From Mycolicibacterium parafortuitum (GTDB taxonomy: Bacteria; Actinomycetota; Actinomycetes; Mycobacteriales; Mycobacteriaceae): DNA of 64,000 nt. The DNA lies in NCBI RefSeq assembly GCF_010725485.1, contig NZ_AP022598.1:3100001-3164000 (forward strand), written 5' to 3'. Position 1 is the first letter of the stretch. Each line of letters starts with the position of its first letter. Below are positions 1 to 9,378 of this stretch, piece after piece. Both the position numbers and the translations under genes were made by a program. The notes under the pieces were generated by a model. It ran no database searches. It saw nothing but the letters and a program-made list of their open reading frames with translations, and was not told where the DNA came from.

Positions 1-54
1 CCGCGGGCAGCGCCGTTCTTCCCGAACGGGTCACGGAAGAAAGCGATATCGAGG

Positions 55-395
55 TATGACGACGACGGAGACCGAGACCGGGGTGTTGGCTGGTGATGAG
101 CGGATGCTCATCGACGGGGAGTTGCAGTTGACCGGCAGTGGTGCGGCTTTCGAGGGTGCATCCGGCCGGTGACAGGTGGGCGGGGTGGCCACTGATGGCC
201 CGGTGGAGGACATGGCGCCCGCGCGGTGGGGGCGGCACGGCGTGCGTTCGACGAGACGGACTGGTCGCGGGATCCGGATTCCGGTATCACTGCGTGACCC
301 AGCTGCACGAGGCGTCGGAGCGTAACAAGGATCCGCTTCACCGAGGTCGACGCGGCGCTATCGCCGCCCGGCAGTGGCTCGCGCAGCGCTGCGGG
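55..395 (+). pseudogene. degenerate aldehyde dehydrogenase N-terminus
   Basis: The first ATG frame opens like a mycobacterial aldehyde dehydrogenase (MLIDGELQLTGSGAAFEGAS) but stops after 38 codons. Further pieces of the same N-terminal region follow in shifted frames: GVATDGPVEDMA near 189-224, AARRAFDETDWSRDPDSG near 228-285, and VTQLHEASERNKDPL near 294-338. In intact aldehyde dehydrogenases these blocks occur in this order within roughly the first 100 residues. The gene has therefore lost its frame several times, and no NAD-binding core or catalytic Cys/Glu region follows. The next gene converges from the other strand at 406, so the rest of the enzyme is gone. Bases 1-54 hold only upstream sequence with a weak AAGAAAG/GAGG purine tract. 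The family match is from memory of the family pattern, not an alignment. Confidence 0.7.
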
Positions 396-405
396 GAGCG
401 CTGAG

Positions 406-1338
406 TCATGCGCCCCGACGCACCGGCCCGAGCCGTTCGGCGATCCGCTCCACCATGTCCTCGACCTCCCCGAGTCGGGTCTGCACCCGCTCGGGGGCCC
501 ACGCCAGCGCGATCTCGGCCGGCGCCCAGGTGGTCTCGTCGATCGGGATCAGCTTGAACTCAGGCGGGGAGAAGATCTTGCCGATGAACGAGTCCGGCGC
601 ATAGCTGACGACGGCGACCAGGTGGCGGTTGAACACCTGGGTCGCCATCTCGACCTCGCCGCCGCGCTGGTTGGTGGTGCGGACGATGCGATGGATGCCG
701 CGGCGGTTGAGCATACGGGTCAGCCCGGCCAGCACCACCGGGTTCGGCCGAGCGAAGTCGATGGCCACGTCGCGGTCGCGCAGCTCCTCGATGCTCACCA
801 GATCGCGGGAGGCCAGTGGGTCGTCGAAGCGCACCGCGATCCCGCCCTGATAGCTGGCGACCACCCGGTGGCGCAGTCGCTTGTCCCCGGACGGCAGATG
901 GATCAAGCCGATCTCGGCCTGTCCGGCGATGAGTTTCGCGGTGACCTCGGCTGCCGAACCCGGCACCGAGAACTCCGTCGGCACCGGCAGGCCGGAGATC
1001 GCGGTCTCCAGTTCGGCCAGCAGATCCGACGGCGCGTAGGCGGTCGCGCTGACCCGGATCGGGACCAGCCCACTCACCCCGCGCGCCGCGGCGGCCTTGA
1101 AGTCCTCGACCTGACGCAGGATCTCCCGTGCCGGGCCGACCAACTGCTGACCCAGCGGGCTGAGCCGAACCTCGTGGTAGCCGCGTTCGAACAGCGGCCC
1201 GCCGAGCTCCTTCTCCAGCAGTTTGATCTGCTTGCTCAGCGGCGGCGGCGTGATCATCAACTTGTCGGCGGCGCGTTTGAAGTGCAGCTCGTCTGCGACA
1301 GCGACGAAGTACTTGAGCCTGGTGAAGTCGATGTCCAT
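406..1338 (-). CDS. LysR-family transcriptional regulator
   Basis: A 310-residue LysR-type regulator. The N-terminal winged helix-turn-helix is recognisable at residues 1-60 (MDIDFTRLKYFVAVADELHF, then RAADKLMITPPPLSKQIKLLEKELG). It is followed by a linker helix and a substrate-binding type effector domain. An open frame extends 62 codons upstream of this ATG but is low-complexity, Arg/Pro-rich and lies in the preceding intergenic space, so the start at 1338 is preferred. It is the last gene of a minus-strand run with two acyl-CoA dehydrogenases and a CoA-transferase, 67 bases behind the latter. It probably controls that run in response to an acyl or acyl-CoA ligand (inference). Its effector is unknown. 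Confidence 0.85.
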   Translation of the reverse strand: MDIDFTRLKYFVAVADELHFKRAADKLMITPPPLSKQIKLLEKELGGPLFERGYHEVRLSPLGQQLVGPAREILRQVEDFKAAAARGVSGLVPIRVSATAYAPSDLLAELETAISGLPVPTEFSVPGSAAEVTAKLIAGQAEIGLIHLPSGDKRLRHRVVASYQGGIAVRFDDPLASRDLVSIEELRDRDVAIDFARPNPVVLAGLTRMLNRRGIHRIVRTTNQRGGEVEMATQVFNRHLVAVVSYAPDSFIGKIFSPPEFKLIPIDETTWAPAEIALAWAPERVQTRLGEVEDMVERIAERLGPVRRGA

Positions 1339-1405
1339 TCCTGCCGCATCCGCATCGGGTGGCCTCTGCCACCCCGATGCTACGAGATCGGGTCCTGTGC
1401 CCCGA

Positions 1406-3748
1406 TCACGTCGGCGCGGGCGCCTGCAGGGACGGGTTCTCCAGCACCCCGCGCTCAAGCAGCTGGGCGACCTCCGCGTCACCGAGCCCGAGCAGCTCGG
1501 CGGCGATCTCGGCGGTCTGTTCACCGAGCAGCGGCGCCTGTCCCAGCGGTGGGTCGGGCACGTGATCGCAGTGGATCTGCACGTTCTCCATCATGAACGG
1601 CTCGGTGCCGTGCGGATGCAGCTCCTCCCGGAACGCGCGGCGCTGCTCGTAGTAGCCCCACCGCGGGATCTCGTGGGCGTGCAGCACCGCACCGGCGGGC
1701 ACGCCGGCGGCCTGCAGTTCGGCCATCGCATCCAGATGCGAGCGCTGGGCGGTCCAGGCGTGCACCGCGTCGTCGAGCGAGCCCACTTCGTCGGCGGAGT
1801 GACCCACCACCTCGGCGAGGGCGCGCCGATCGGCATCGTCACGTGCGGTGATCGCGACCCAGCAGTCCTCGCCGGCGGCCCGGTAGAGACCCCACGGTGT
1901 GTCCGCGACCGCCGCGCCGGCGCCGGCATTGCCGGCGCGCTGCAGTGCGTCGGCGGCGATGTCGGCGGCCAGATGGCTGAGCATGACCTCGGCCTGGGAG
2001 ATGCTCGCCGCGCCGCCCTCGCCGGTGCGTTCGCGGCGCAACAGCAGCGCCAGCGCCGACAGCGTCCCGATCCGTGCGGCCACATGGTCGGGGTAGACGG
2101 TGACGGTGTCGCAGAACGTGTCTGGTTCACCCGGATAGGTCCACAGGTTCGTGAAGCCCACCGCGGCGCGCACCAGAGGGCCGTAGCCGAGCCGCTTCGC
2201 CCATGGACCGGTCGGGCCGAACGCGGAGCTGTCGATCACCACGATGTTCGGGTTGATGCGGCGCAGCGTCGCGTAGTCCATCCCGAGCGATTCGGCGACG
2301 CCCGGTTTGTAGTTGGTCAGCACCACATCCGACTGCGCCACCAGGCGGTGCGCGAGTTCGCGTCCCTCCTCCAGGCGCAGATCGATGCCGATGGAGCGCT
2401 TGTTGCGGTGGCCCGCGGCGAACGGCTGCGTCATCGCGGTCGGACGCCCGATCCGCAGACCGTCCATGTGCGCGGAATGCTCGATCTTGACCACGTCGGC
2501 GCCGAGATCACCGAAAAGCCTTGCGGTGTCGGCGCCGACGACGATCACGCCGAGGTCCAGGACGCGGATGCCCTCCAGCGGCAGCCCCTGTCCCTGCCGC
2601 GGCCTGCCCGCGAGCAGCGGTGCCCCCGACGGACGGGCCGACACGGTCTGCGGCGTGTTCAGTGAACTGGCGCGGTGGCCGTCGATCTCGCTGACGCCCA
2701 CCGGGATCGGGGCCACCACACCCGGGGCCAACTCCGCATCGTGGAAGAACCCGCGGGCGGTGAAGTGTTCGGCGTTGAGCGCCTCCGAGAGCGTGAGCAC
2801 CGCCGCGGCGGGAACGCCGTGGGCCTGGCACCGGGCCTCCAGTTCCGCCCGCGTCTTGTCGGCGCAGAACGCCTCGATCGCTTCGAGCAGATGGGGGGAC
2901 CGGAACCGCTTCCCGAGCTTGTCGTAGGACGGATCCGCGAACTCCTCCGGGCAGCCCATCAACGTGAACATGCCCTGCCACTGCCGCTTCGACAGGATGC
3001 AGATGCGGACGTAGCCGTCCTTGCAGGCGATGATCGGATAGCGCTGCTTCTCGGCATCCCAGTTCCGCGGCTGAGCGCTGACCGCGACACCGGCAGATGC
3101 GCTGCCCGCCGAACCGAATGGCGGATCGAGAGCCTGCATCGCACCGTCGAGAACGGCGAAATCGATCAGATCACCCTCGCCGGTACGCAACCGGTCCAGG
3201 AAGACGCTCAACGTCATCACCGCGGCCTGGGCGGCCGCCACCTGGTACGGCAGGTCCGCGGGCGGGATCAGCGGCTCGCGCCCGGGGATGCCCGACCGTG
3301 ACAGTTCGCTCGAAAGGGCATGCAGCACAGGGCTGGTGGCCTGCCAGGTGCGGTACTCGGTATCCCGCCCGAAGTCGCTGAGCGACAGGATCACCAGTTC
3401 CGGGCGCTCGGCATGGATGGTGCGAACCGCAAGCGCTGCCTCGGCTTCCGAGCCGGGGCGGCTGCTCTCGATCAGGATGTCCGCACCGTCGAGCAGCCCG
3501 GAGAACGCCTCCCTGCCCTCCGGCGTGGACGGATCCACCTCCACGGCGGGCATGCCGTTGCGGTTGATCGCGGTCCCGATCGCGACGCCGCCGACGTACG
3601 GGCCGACCGTCGCGTCGTCGGTCACGCCGCGCAAGCGCGCGACCGTGACGTCGGCGCCCAGATCGGCGAACAGGCGGCTGACCGCCGTCATCGGACCGGT
3701 GCTCAGATCCAGGATGCGGACACCGGAAAGCGGTGGGTCGTAACTCAT
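1406..3748 (-). CDS. double-domain CaiB/BaiF (family III) CoA-transferase
   Basis: A 780-residue protein made of two family III CoA-transferase units in one chain. Unit one begins at about residue 8 (SGVRILDLSTGPMTAVSRLF, LGADV). Unit two begins at about residue 400 (LEGIRVLDLG, LFGDLGADVVKIEH, TNYKPGVAESLGMDY). Typical family members are about 350-450 residues and work as interlocked homodimers, so a fusion may build an internal pseudo-dimer. The first unit has drifted: it has VTVARL where VVKIE is usual. That suggests only the second half keeps the canonical CoA-binding surface (inference). The ATG at 3748 lies 4 bases behind the stop of the upstream acyl-CoA dehydrogenase, which fits translational coupling and excludes the longer start. 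Likely role: moving CoA onto a carboxylic acid feeding the two dehydrogenases. Confidence 0.85.
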   Translation of the reverse strand: MSYDPPLSGVRILDLSTGPMTAVSRLFADLGADVTVARLRGVTDDATVGPYVGGVAIGTAINRNGMPAVEVDPSTPEGREAFSGLLDGADILIESSRPGSEAEAALAVRTIHAERPELVILSLSDFGRDTEYRTWQATSPVLHALSSELSRSGIPGREPLIPPADLPYQVAAAQAAVMTLSVFLDRLRTGEGDLIDFAVLDGAMQALDPPFGSAGSASAGVAVSAQPRNWDAEKQRYPIIACKDGYVRICILSKRQWQGMFTLMGCPEEFADPSYDKLGKRFRSPHLLEAIEAFCADKTRAELEARCQAHGVPAAAVLTLSEALNAEHFTARGFFHDAELAPGVVAPIPVGVSEIDGHRASSLNTPQTVSARPSGAPLLAGRPRQGQGLPLEGIRVLDLGVIVVGADTARLFGDLGADVVKIEHSAHMDGLRIGRPTAMTQPFAAGHRNKRSIGIDLRLEEGRELAHRLVAQSDVVLTNYKPGVAESLGMDYATLRRINPNIVVIDSSAFGPTGPWAKRLGYGPLVRAAVGFTNLWTYPGEPDTFCDTVTVYPDHVAARIGTLSALALLLRRERTGEGGAASISQAEVMLSHLAADIAADALQRAGNAGAGAAVADTPWGLYRAAGEDCWVAITARDDADRRALAEVVGHSADEVGSLDDAVHAWTAQRSHLDAMAELQAAGVPAGAVLHAHEIPRWGYYEQRRAFREELHPHGTEPFMMENVQIHCDHVPDPPLGQAPLLGEQTAEIAAELLGLGDAEVAQLLERGVLENPSLQAPAPT

Positions 3749-3752
3749 CTGG

Positions 3753-4976
3753 TCAGTTCTTCCTGATCTCGCGGAACGGGATGTCACGGTCTACCTCGGG
3801 TTCCTTGGGCAGGCCGAGGACGCGCTCGCCGATGATGTTGCGCTGGATCTGATCGGTGCCACCGCCGATCGAGGTGAAGAACGCGTTGAGCGTCAGGAAG
3901 TTCACCTCGTCGGCCTCGGCGTGGTCCGGCCCGGCCAGCAGCGCGTCGGCGCCGATGATGTCGGTCTTCAGCCGGGCCTCGGCGTGCAGGATGCCCGATG
4001 TCGCGAGCTTGCCCAGTGACATGACCGGGCTGGCGGTGCCCTGCTTGGCCTCGGCCTTGGCGCGGGCGTTGTTGAGGCTGTTGAGTTCCCGCAGCGCGAG
4101 CACCTCGGCCAATGATCTGCGGATCGCGGAATCGTTCAGCTTTCCGTGTGCACGGGCCATCTCGATGAGGCTGTTCCCGCGGGACTGCTTGCGGTGCAGG
4201 CTGGTTCCGGTACCCATGATCGAGCGCTCGTAGGCCAGGGCGGTCTGCAGCACCCGCCAGCCGTTGCCGACGCCGCCGACCACGTACGCGTCGGGCACCT
4301 TGGCATCGGTGATGAACACCTCGTTGAAGTGTGAGTCGCCGGTGATCTGCACCAGCGGGCGGACTTCGATGCCCGGCTGCTTCATCGGCACGATGAAGAA
4401 GGTGATGCCCTTGTGCTTGGGCACATCCCAGTCGGTGCGGGCGATCAGCAGCGCGTACTGCGAGGTGAGTGCGCCGGAGGTCCATACCTTCTGGCCGTTG
4501 ATGATCCACTGGTCGCCGTCGCGGACCGCGGTGGTGCGCACACCGGCCAGATCCGATCCCGCGCCCGGCTCGCTGTAGAGCAGGCAGGTCCGGGACTTCT
4601 CGGTCAGGAACTCGTGCAGCAGATCGGCCTTGAGCTGTTCGGTGCCGAACGCGAGGGCGGTGTTGGCGGGGATGCTGAACCTGTCCTGGCACGCACCCGG
4701 TGCGCCGGCCGCGCGGAACTCCTCGGCGATCACCTTGGCCAGCTTGTTCGGGTAGGCCCGGCCGTACCACTGCCTCGGGAAGGTCGGCGCGCCGTAACCG
4801 GCCTCGACCACCTTGTCCAGCCACGCGATCCGCTCGGGGGAGCTGACCCAGGGGTCGTCGGACTTGGGCAGGGTGACACCGGACCAGTTCTGGGCCAGCC
4901 AGCCACGGACCTCGGCGCGCAGCTCCTCGGCGCTGGGCAAGGGCAGGTCGCTCGTCCTGTTCTCAGTCATGCTCAT
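3753..4976 (-). CDS. acyl-CoA dehydrogenase (long subunit)
   Basis: A 407-residue FAD-dependent acyl-CoA dehydrogenase. It shows the family hallmarks CLLYSEPGAGSDLAGVRT (about residues 133-150), WIINGQKVWTS, FNEVFITDAKVPD and the C-terminal GGGTDQIQRNIIGERVLGLP that closes the FAD/tetramer interface. Family enzymes oxidise acyl-CoA to trans-2-enoyl-CoA, passing electrons to ETF. Its start overlaps the upstream dehydrogenase stop by 4 bases (ATGA), so the two are translationally coupled. Paired adjacent dehydrogenases in mycobacteria often form alpha2-beta2 heterotetramers acting on bulky or short side-chain substrates, and this pair may do the same. The substrate is unknown. Confidence 0.9.
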   Translation of the reverse strand: MSMTENRTSDLPLPSAEELRAEVRGWLAQNWSGVTLPKSDDPWVSSPERIAWLDKVVEAGYGAPTFPRQWYGRAYPNKLAKVIAEEFRAAGAPGACQDRFSIPANTALAFGTEQLKADLLHEFLTEKSRTCLLYSEPGAGSDLAGVRTTAVRDGDQWIINGQKVWTSGALTSQYALLIARTDWDVPKHKGITFFIVPMKQPGIEVRPLVQITGDSHFNEVFITDAKVPDAYVVGGVGNGWRVLQTALAYERSIMGTGTSLHRKQSRGNSLIEMARAHGKLNDSAIRRSLAEVLALRELNSLNNARAKAEAKQGTASPVMSLGKLATSGILHAEARLKTDIIGADALLAGPDHAEADEVNFLTLNAFFTSIGGGTDQIQRNIIGERVLGLPKEPEVDRDIPFREIRKN

Positions 4977-6085
4977 GCGCCTTTCGAGGTCAGGTAGCGC
5001 TCGCGGTGCAGCCCGGAGTCACCGAACAGTTGCAGGCCGGAGCGCGCCCGGCGGACGTACAGGTGGCAGGGGTGTTCCCAGGTGAATCCGATGCCGCCGT
5101 GCATCTGCACGGCAGCCAGGGTGGTCTTGACGTAGGCCTCGGCGCAGGCGAAGCCGGCCAGCGCCACGGCACCGTCGCGGACCTCGGCGTCGGTGTCCGC
5201 GTCGGCGAAGCGCGCCGCGGCGTTCTGCGCCGCGGAAGTGGCCGATTCGACTTCCAGCAGCAGGTCGGCGGCCATGTGCTTGAGCGCCTGGAAGCTGCCG
5301 ATCGCCCGGCCGAACTGGAAGCGCGTCTTGAGGTAGTCGACCGTGATGTCGAAGATGCGCCGGGTGCCGCCGGCCTGCTCACCTGCCAGCGCGATCAGCG
5401 CGTAGTCCAAGGCCCGCGCAACGGCGTCCCAGCCCGCGGTGCCGAGGCGGCGTGCCGGTGTGTTCGTGAACGTGTACGTCGACAGCCGCACCGTCGGGTC
5501 GAAGACGGTGACCGCCGCGCGTTCGAAACCCGCTCCGTCCGTGGCCACTTCGAATACCCCGATGCCGTCACCGGTGCGGGCGACGACGAGCACGACGTCA
5601 GCCACCTGACCCCAGGTGACATAGTGCGCGGAGCCGGTGAGCGTGCCGTCCTCAGCGGCCCCCACGTCGACACCGTCGGCCGTCCAGGTGCCGGACTTGC
5701 CGGTCAGCGCCACCGTGCCGATCGCGGTGCCGTCGGCCAGCGAAGGCAGCAGCCGCTGCTTGTCCTCTGCCGTGCCCGCGGCGTTGATCAGTGCGACGGT
5801 CAGCACGGCGCTGGAGATGAACGGTGCGGGCAGCAGCGCGGCGCCGGTCTCCTCCGCGACCGCCTCGAGTTCCTGGGCGTCGAAGCCCAGTCCGCCGTGT
5901 TCGTCGTCGACGAGCATGCCCAGCACGCCCTGCTCGGCCAGCTGCCGCCACAGCTGCCGGTCGAAACCCTCGTCGGACTCCATCACCCGCCGCACGTCGG
6001 CTTCGGTGCACTTGTCGGCGAGCAACTCGCCGACCGCGGTGCGCAGTTCCGCCCGCTCGGCCACACTGATCGTCATTGTCGACAT
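4973..6085 (-). CDS. acyl-CoA dehydrogenase (partner subunit)
   Basis: A 370-residue acyl-CoA dehydrogenase. Visible are the N-terminal helical domain, the middle beta domain and the C-terminal motifs FQFGRAIGSFQALKHMAADL and VQMHGGIGFTWEHPCHLY. It lacks the strict SEPGAGSDL block of its downstream partner, as is common for the second subunit of heteromeric mycobacterial dehydrogenases. A strong AGGAGG sits almost directly before the first ATG (6085). A second ATG at 6076, 10 bases after that site, is a realistic alternative start. It is the first gene of the operon running down to the LysR gene at 406. A 99-base gap separates it from the adenylate cyclase upstream. Confidence 0.88.
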   Translation of the reverse strand: MSTMTISVAERAELRTAVGELLADKCTEADVRRVMESDEGFDRQLWRQLAEQGVLGMLVDDEHGGLGFDAQELEAVAEETGAALLPAPFISSAVLTVALINAAGTAEDKQRLLPSLADGTAIGTVALTGKSGTWTADGVDVGAAEDGTLTGSAHYVTWGQVADVVLVVARTGDGIGVFEVATDGAGFERAAVTVFDPTVRLSTYTFTNTPARRLGTAGWDAVARALDYALIALAGEQAGGTRRIFDITVDYLKTRFQFGRAIGSFQALKHMAADLLLEVESATSAAQNAAARFADADTDAEVRDGAVALAGFACAEAYVKTTLAAVQMHGGIGFTWEHPCHLYVRRARSGLQLFGDSGLHRERYLTSKGA

Positions 6086-6184
6086 GCCTCCTCTGGCTTA
6101 ACGCACCCATCGTTGGCTGGGGACGGCCGGCTGTAAATCACGAATCGGCACACCCACGGGTTTCCGGTTGCGACATCCCGCCCG

Positions 6185-7801
6185 TCAGTCCAGCGCGGTC
6201 GGCGTTGCCAGGCGGGTCGGCTCGGTGTGCCCGCGCAGCGTCACCATCTCACCGAGCGTCCACCGCTGTCGTTCGTCGTCGGTGGCGCGGTTCACGGTGT
6301 CGGAAGAGGCGACCAGGTGCCCGTCGATCTTCTTGGCCAGTTCGCACAGCCGCGCCGCCTCGTTGACCGGTTCGCCGATCACCGTGTACTCGAAGCGTTC
6401 CTTGGCCCCGACGTTGCCTGCGACCACCTGTCCGGCGGCGACCCCGATTCCCGCATCGCATTCGGGCACCTCGGCGCGCAGCCGGCGCGCCATCGCGCGG
6501 GCGGCGGCCAGCGCCTCGGCTTCGGGGTTGTCGAGCGCCACCGGGGCGCCGAACACGGCGAGTACCGCGTCGCCCTCGAACTTGTTCACCAGCCCGTGGT
6601 GGTTGTCGACCTCGTCGACCACGACGTCGAAGAACCGGTTGAGCAGCTCGACGACCTCCACCGCGGGCCTGCTGGTCACCAGCTTCGTGGAGCCGATGAT
6701 GTCGATGAAGATGACCGCGGCGTGGCGTTCCTCCCCGCCGAGCTCGACCTGCTGCTGCTCGGCGAGCAGCGCGACATCACGCCCGACGTGGCGGCCGAAC
6801 AGGTCGCGGACCCGCTCACGTTCGCGCAGCCCGTGCACCATCGAGTTGAACCCGCGCTGCAGCTCGCCGAGTTCGGTGCCGTCGAACACCACCAGGTTGC
6901 AGTCGAGTTGTCCTTCCTCGACCTGTTTGAGCGCCGACCGGACCACGCGAACCGGGGTCGCGATGAGCCAGGACAGCAGCCACATCAGGGTCAGGCCGAA
7001 CAGCAGCGCGAACGACGCGATGATCATCACGGCCACCGCGAACTGGGTGGCGCTGAGGTTCTTCAACGACAGCGAGAACACCGCCAGCAGGAGGATCCCG
7101 AGAACGGGCACCCCGGAGCTGAGCAGCCAGACGGTCATCGTCCGGCCCATGACGCCGTGCGCCAGCCGGCGGGGCGGTCTGCCGGCCTCGAGTGCCTGGG
7201 CGGCGATGGGACGCAGCGCGAACTCGGTGATCATGTAGCACGCGGTGGCGACGACGATGCCGGGGAAACCGACCGCGAAGAGGAACCGGGGGATGAACGC
7301 GGAGTCGTGCAGGCCGTAGAGCACGGTCAAGAGCACCGCGCCGACGCCCCACAGCAGCAACAACTTCTGCGCGACGCGGGCCGGAGCGAGGAACACGTTG
7401 CGCTGGTCGGTGCTCGTCGGCTGACGTTCTTCGATGGCCCATCGCAGAGAGCGCACGGTCCGCGACGTGATCCAGGCCGTACCGAAGAACAGCGCGACCA
7501 GCATGTAGGCGGGCGTGACACCGAAGGTCAGCCAGGCCGGGGCGTCGGAGAACACGCTGGGGACCGGGATCGCGACCGTGTTCAGCAGCAGGGAGACCGC
7601 GATGCCGAGCATGTTGGTGAACAGGATGAAGAACGTCAGGATGATCTGGATCCGGATGCGCCGCCGGGCCTGGCTCTCCTCCGGCCTGCCCAGCAGCCAG
7701 GAGCCGTAGCCCGGCGTCTCCAACCGCCCGCTCTGGCGAGTCACTCTCTCAAGCACCCGGCCCAGCCGGTGCGGCACGCTCTTGGTGGCGGTCATCGTCA
7801 C
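6185..7801 (-). CDS. membrane class III adenylate cyclase with HAMP domain
   Basis: A 538-residue protein with about six hydrophobic segments in the first 270 residues, a HAMP linker ([20 protein letters not shown]) and a C-terminal class III nucleotidyl cyclase domain from about residue 335. Metal-binding aspartates sit in FIDIIGST and [12 protein letters not shown]. The Lys before FEGD and the VNEAARL block (transition-state Asn/Arg) are present. It makes cAMP from ATP at the membrane. The architecture and its position beside nucS match the M. tuberculosis Rv1318c-Rv1320c group. It is transcribed away from nucS with 41 bases between the two starts. A second, related cyclase occurs at 51228-52694. 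Confidence 0.9.
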   Translation of the reverse strand: MTMTATKSVPHRLGRVLERVTRQSGRLETPGYGSWLLGRPEESQARRRIRIQIILTFFILFTNMLGIAVSLLLNTVAIPVPSVFSDAPAWLTFGVTPAYMLVALFFGTAWITSRTVRSLRWAIEERQPTSTDQRNVFLAPARVAQKLLLLWGVGAVLLTVLYGLHDSAFIPRFLFAVGFPGIVVATACYMITEFALRPIAAQALEAGRPPRRLAHGVMGRTMTVWLLSSGVPVLGILLLAVFSLSLKNLSATQFAVAVMIIASFALLFGLTLMWLLSWLIATPVRVVRSALKQVEEGQLDCNLVVFDGTELGELQRGFNSMVHGLRERERVRDLFGRHVGRDVALLAEQQQVELGGEERHAAVIFIDIIGSTKLVTSRPAVEVVELLNRFFDVVVDEVDNHHGLVNKFEGDAVLAVFGAPVALDNPEAEALAAARAMARRLRAEVPECDAGIGVAAGQVVAGNVGAKERFEYTVIGEPVNEAARLCELAKKIDGHLVASSDTVNRATDDERQRWTLGEMVTLRGHTEPTRLATPTALD

Positions 7802-7830
7802 GCCAGCCTAGTGACACGTGCCCGGCCATC

Positions 7831-7836
7831 TATGGT
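7831..7836 (+). promoter_or_regulatory. -10 element of a likely leaderless nucS promoter
   Basis: TATGGT lies 6 bases before the GTG start of nucS and no Shine-Dalgarno sequence precedes that GTG. A transcript starting at the usual distance from this hexamer would begin at or near the start codon, the leaderless arrangement common in mycobacteria. No convincing -35 was identified. Confidence 0.5.
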
Positions 7837-7842
7837 GGTTCG

Positions 7843-8514
7843 GTGCGCCTTGTCATCGCCCAGTGCACTGTCGACTACGTCGGAAGACTCACCGCTCACC
7901 TGCCCTCGGCTCGACGGCTGTTGCTGTTCAAGGCCGACGGCTCGGTCAGCGTGCACGCCGACGACCGTGCCTACAAACCCCTGAACTGGATGTCCCCGCC
8001 GTGCTGGGTGGTCGAGCAGCCCGACGGCGACCACCCGATCTGGGTGGTGGAGAACAAGGCGGGGGAGCAGCTGCGCATCACCGTGGAGTCGATCGAACAC
8101 GATTCGTCCCACGAGCTGGGGGTGGATCCCGGGCTGGTGAAGGACGGCGTGGAGGCCCATTTGCAGGCGCTGCTGGCCGAACACGTCGAACTGCTCGGCG
8201 CCGGCTACACGTTGGTGCGCCGCGAGTACATGACGCCGATCGGTCCGGTGGACCTGCTGTGCCGCGACGAGCAGGGGCGTTCGGTCGCCGTCGAGATCAA
8301 GCGGCGCGGCGAGATCGACGGTGTGGAGCAGCTGACCCGCTACCTGGAACTGCTCAACCGTGACTCGCTGCTGGCCCCGGTTGCGGGCGTATTCGCCGCC
8401 CAGCAGATCAAGCCGCAGGCCCGCACTCTCGCAACCGATCGCGGAATCCGGTGCGTCACACTCGATTACGACAAGATGCGCGGTATGGACAACGACGAGT
8501 TCCGCCTGTTCTGA
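7843..8514 (+). CDS. nucS: mismatch-specific endonuclease NucS/EndoMS
   Basis: A 223-residue protein matching mycobacterial NucS, which cuts both strands at mismatches and provides the non-canonical mismatch repair of actinobacteria lacking MutS/MutL. The N-terminal dimerisation/DNA-binding domain spans about residues 1-110. The C-terminal RecB-like nuclease carries the catalytic D137 (GPVDLL), E151 and K153 ([10 protein letters not shown]). The extreme C-terminus (DEFRLF) looks like the sliding-clamp binding tail described for this family. It uses a GTG start. The stop overlaps the next gene by one base (TGATG). Neighbours match the Rv1319c-Rv1322 arrangement, which supports orthology. Confidence 0.95.
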   Translation: MRLVIAQCTVDYVGRLTAHLPSARRLLLFKADGSVSVHADDRAYKPLNWMSPPCWVVEQPDGDHPIWVVENKAGEQLRITVESIEHDSSHELGVDPGLVKDGVEAHLQALLAEHVELLGAGYTLVRREYMTPIGPVDLLCRDEQGRSVAVEIKRRGEIDGVEQLTRYLELLNRDSLLAPVAGVFAAQQIKPQARTLATDRGIRCVTLDYDKMRGMDNDEFRLF

Positions 8515-8807
8515 TGAAGAAGCGGCGTGCGGGGAGCAAGCGGACGCCGATCGCGGCTCCGCTGCCTGCGCCGCGGCGTATCGAGATCGGGTCTGACGGC
8601 TACGACTACGAGGTGCGGCCCGTCGCGGCGGCCAGGGCTACCAAGACCTACCGGTGTCCGGGATGCGACCACGAGATCAGACCGGCGACCGCGCATGTGG
8701 TGGTGTGGCCGGCCGACGGCGTCGGCGACGTCGAGGACCGCAGGCACTGGCACACGCCGTGCTGGACGCACCGGGACACCCGGGGTCCGACGCGTCGCTG
8801 GTCGTGA
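8514..8807 (+). CDS. small zinc-ribbon-like protein (Rv1322-like)
   Basis: A 97-residue basic protein that starts inside the nucS stop codon (TGATG) and is therefore coupled to it. The N-terminus is Lys/Arg-rich ([10 protein letters not shown]). The core has a possible zinc site: CPGCDHEI at about residues 48-55, then HWHTPCW at about 80-86. Position and length correspond to M. tuberculosis Rv1322, which is sometimes labelled ATP/GTP-binding without direct proof. No P-loop is visible here. A role linked to NucS is suggested only by overlap and conserved neighbourhood. The stop is one base from the convergent epimerase stop. Confidence 0.8.
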   Translation: MKKRRAGSKRTPIAAPLPAPRRIEIGSDGYDYEVRPVAAARATKTYRCPGCDHEIRPATAHVVVWPADGVGDVEDRRHWHTPCWTHRDTRGPTRRWS

Positions 8808-8808
8808 G

Positions 8809-9285
8809 TTAGTGGTCCGAATCCTGGGCAGGCTCGACGAGCTCGATCAGCACGCCGCCGCCGTCCTTGGGATGGATGAAGTTGATCCGCGAGTTGGCGG
8901 TGCCGCGCTTGGGGGCTTCGTAGAGCAGCCGCACACCCTGCTCGCGCAGGCGCTCGCTGAGGGTGTCGAGGTCGCTGGTGCGGTACGCGAGCTGCTGAAG
9001 ACCGGGGCCACGCTTGTCGATGAACTTCGCGATCGTGGAGGTCTCGTCCAGCGGGGACATCAGCTGGATCTGTGCGCTGCCGACCGGGGCGCCGCGCACC
9101 GACAGCATGGCCTCGCGGACACCCTGCTCTTCGTTGATCTCTTCGTGCAGCACGATCATGCCGAGGTGGTCGTGATACCACTTGATCGCCGCGTCCAGAT
9201 CCGGGACGGCGATGCCGACATGGTCGATGCCGGTCACAAGCGCGGTGGCCAGTACCGGACGGGCGTCAGTCTGCTCGGCGGTCAT
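8809..9285 (-). CDS. mce: methylmalonyl-CoA epimerase
   Basis: A 158-residue member of the vicinal oxygen chelate/glyoxalase fold. HVGIAVPDLDAAIKWYHDHLG (near residues 22-42) supplies the first metal His, and HPKDGGGVLIELVEP near the C-terminus supplies the second His and the metal Glu. It interconverts (S)- and (R)-methylmalonyl-CoA in the propionyl-CoA to succinyl-CoA route. The start at 9285 (MTAEQTDARP) is preferred over an upstream in-frame codon. It is divergent from the fadA4 thiolase gene, as in M. tuberculosis (Rv1322A/Rv1323). The B12 mutase at 55641 could in principle share its substrate, although the two are 46 kb apart. Confidence 0.92.
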   Translation of the reverse strand: MTAEQTDARPVLATALVTGIDHVGIAVPDLDAAIKWYHDHLGMIVLHEEINEEQGVREAMLSVRGAPVGSAQIQLMSPLDETSTIAKFIDKRGPGLQQLAYRTSDLDTLSERLREQGVRLLYEAPKRGTANSRINFIHPKDGGGVLIELVEPAQDSDH

Positions 9286-9378
9286 GAAGAAAACGTAACC
9301 TAACGACATCGGTTTCGAATAGCTCGGGGTCCACGTATAGCCTCTGTTCAGCCGTTCGAAACAAGTCTGGAGGTCGCC

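Noticed and set aside
9312..9362. LexA (SOS) box before fadA4
   Set aside because: The mycobacterial LexA site needs TCGAAC-N4-GTTCGA. The elements here are single TTCGAA cores 35 bases apart.
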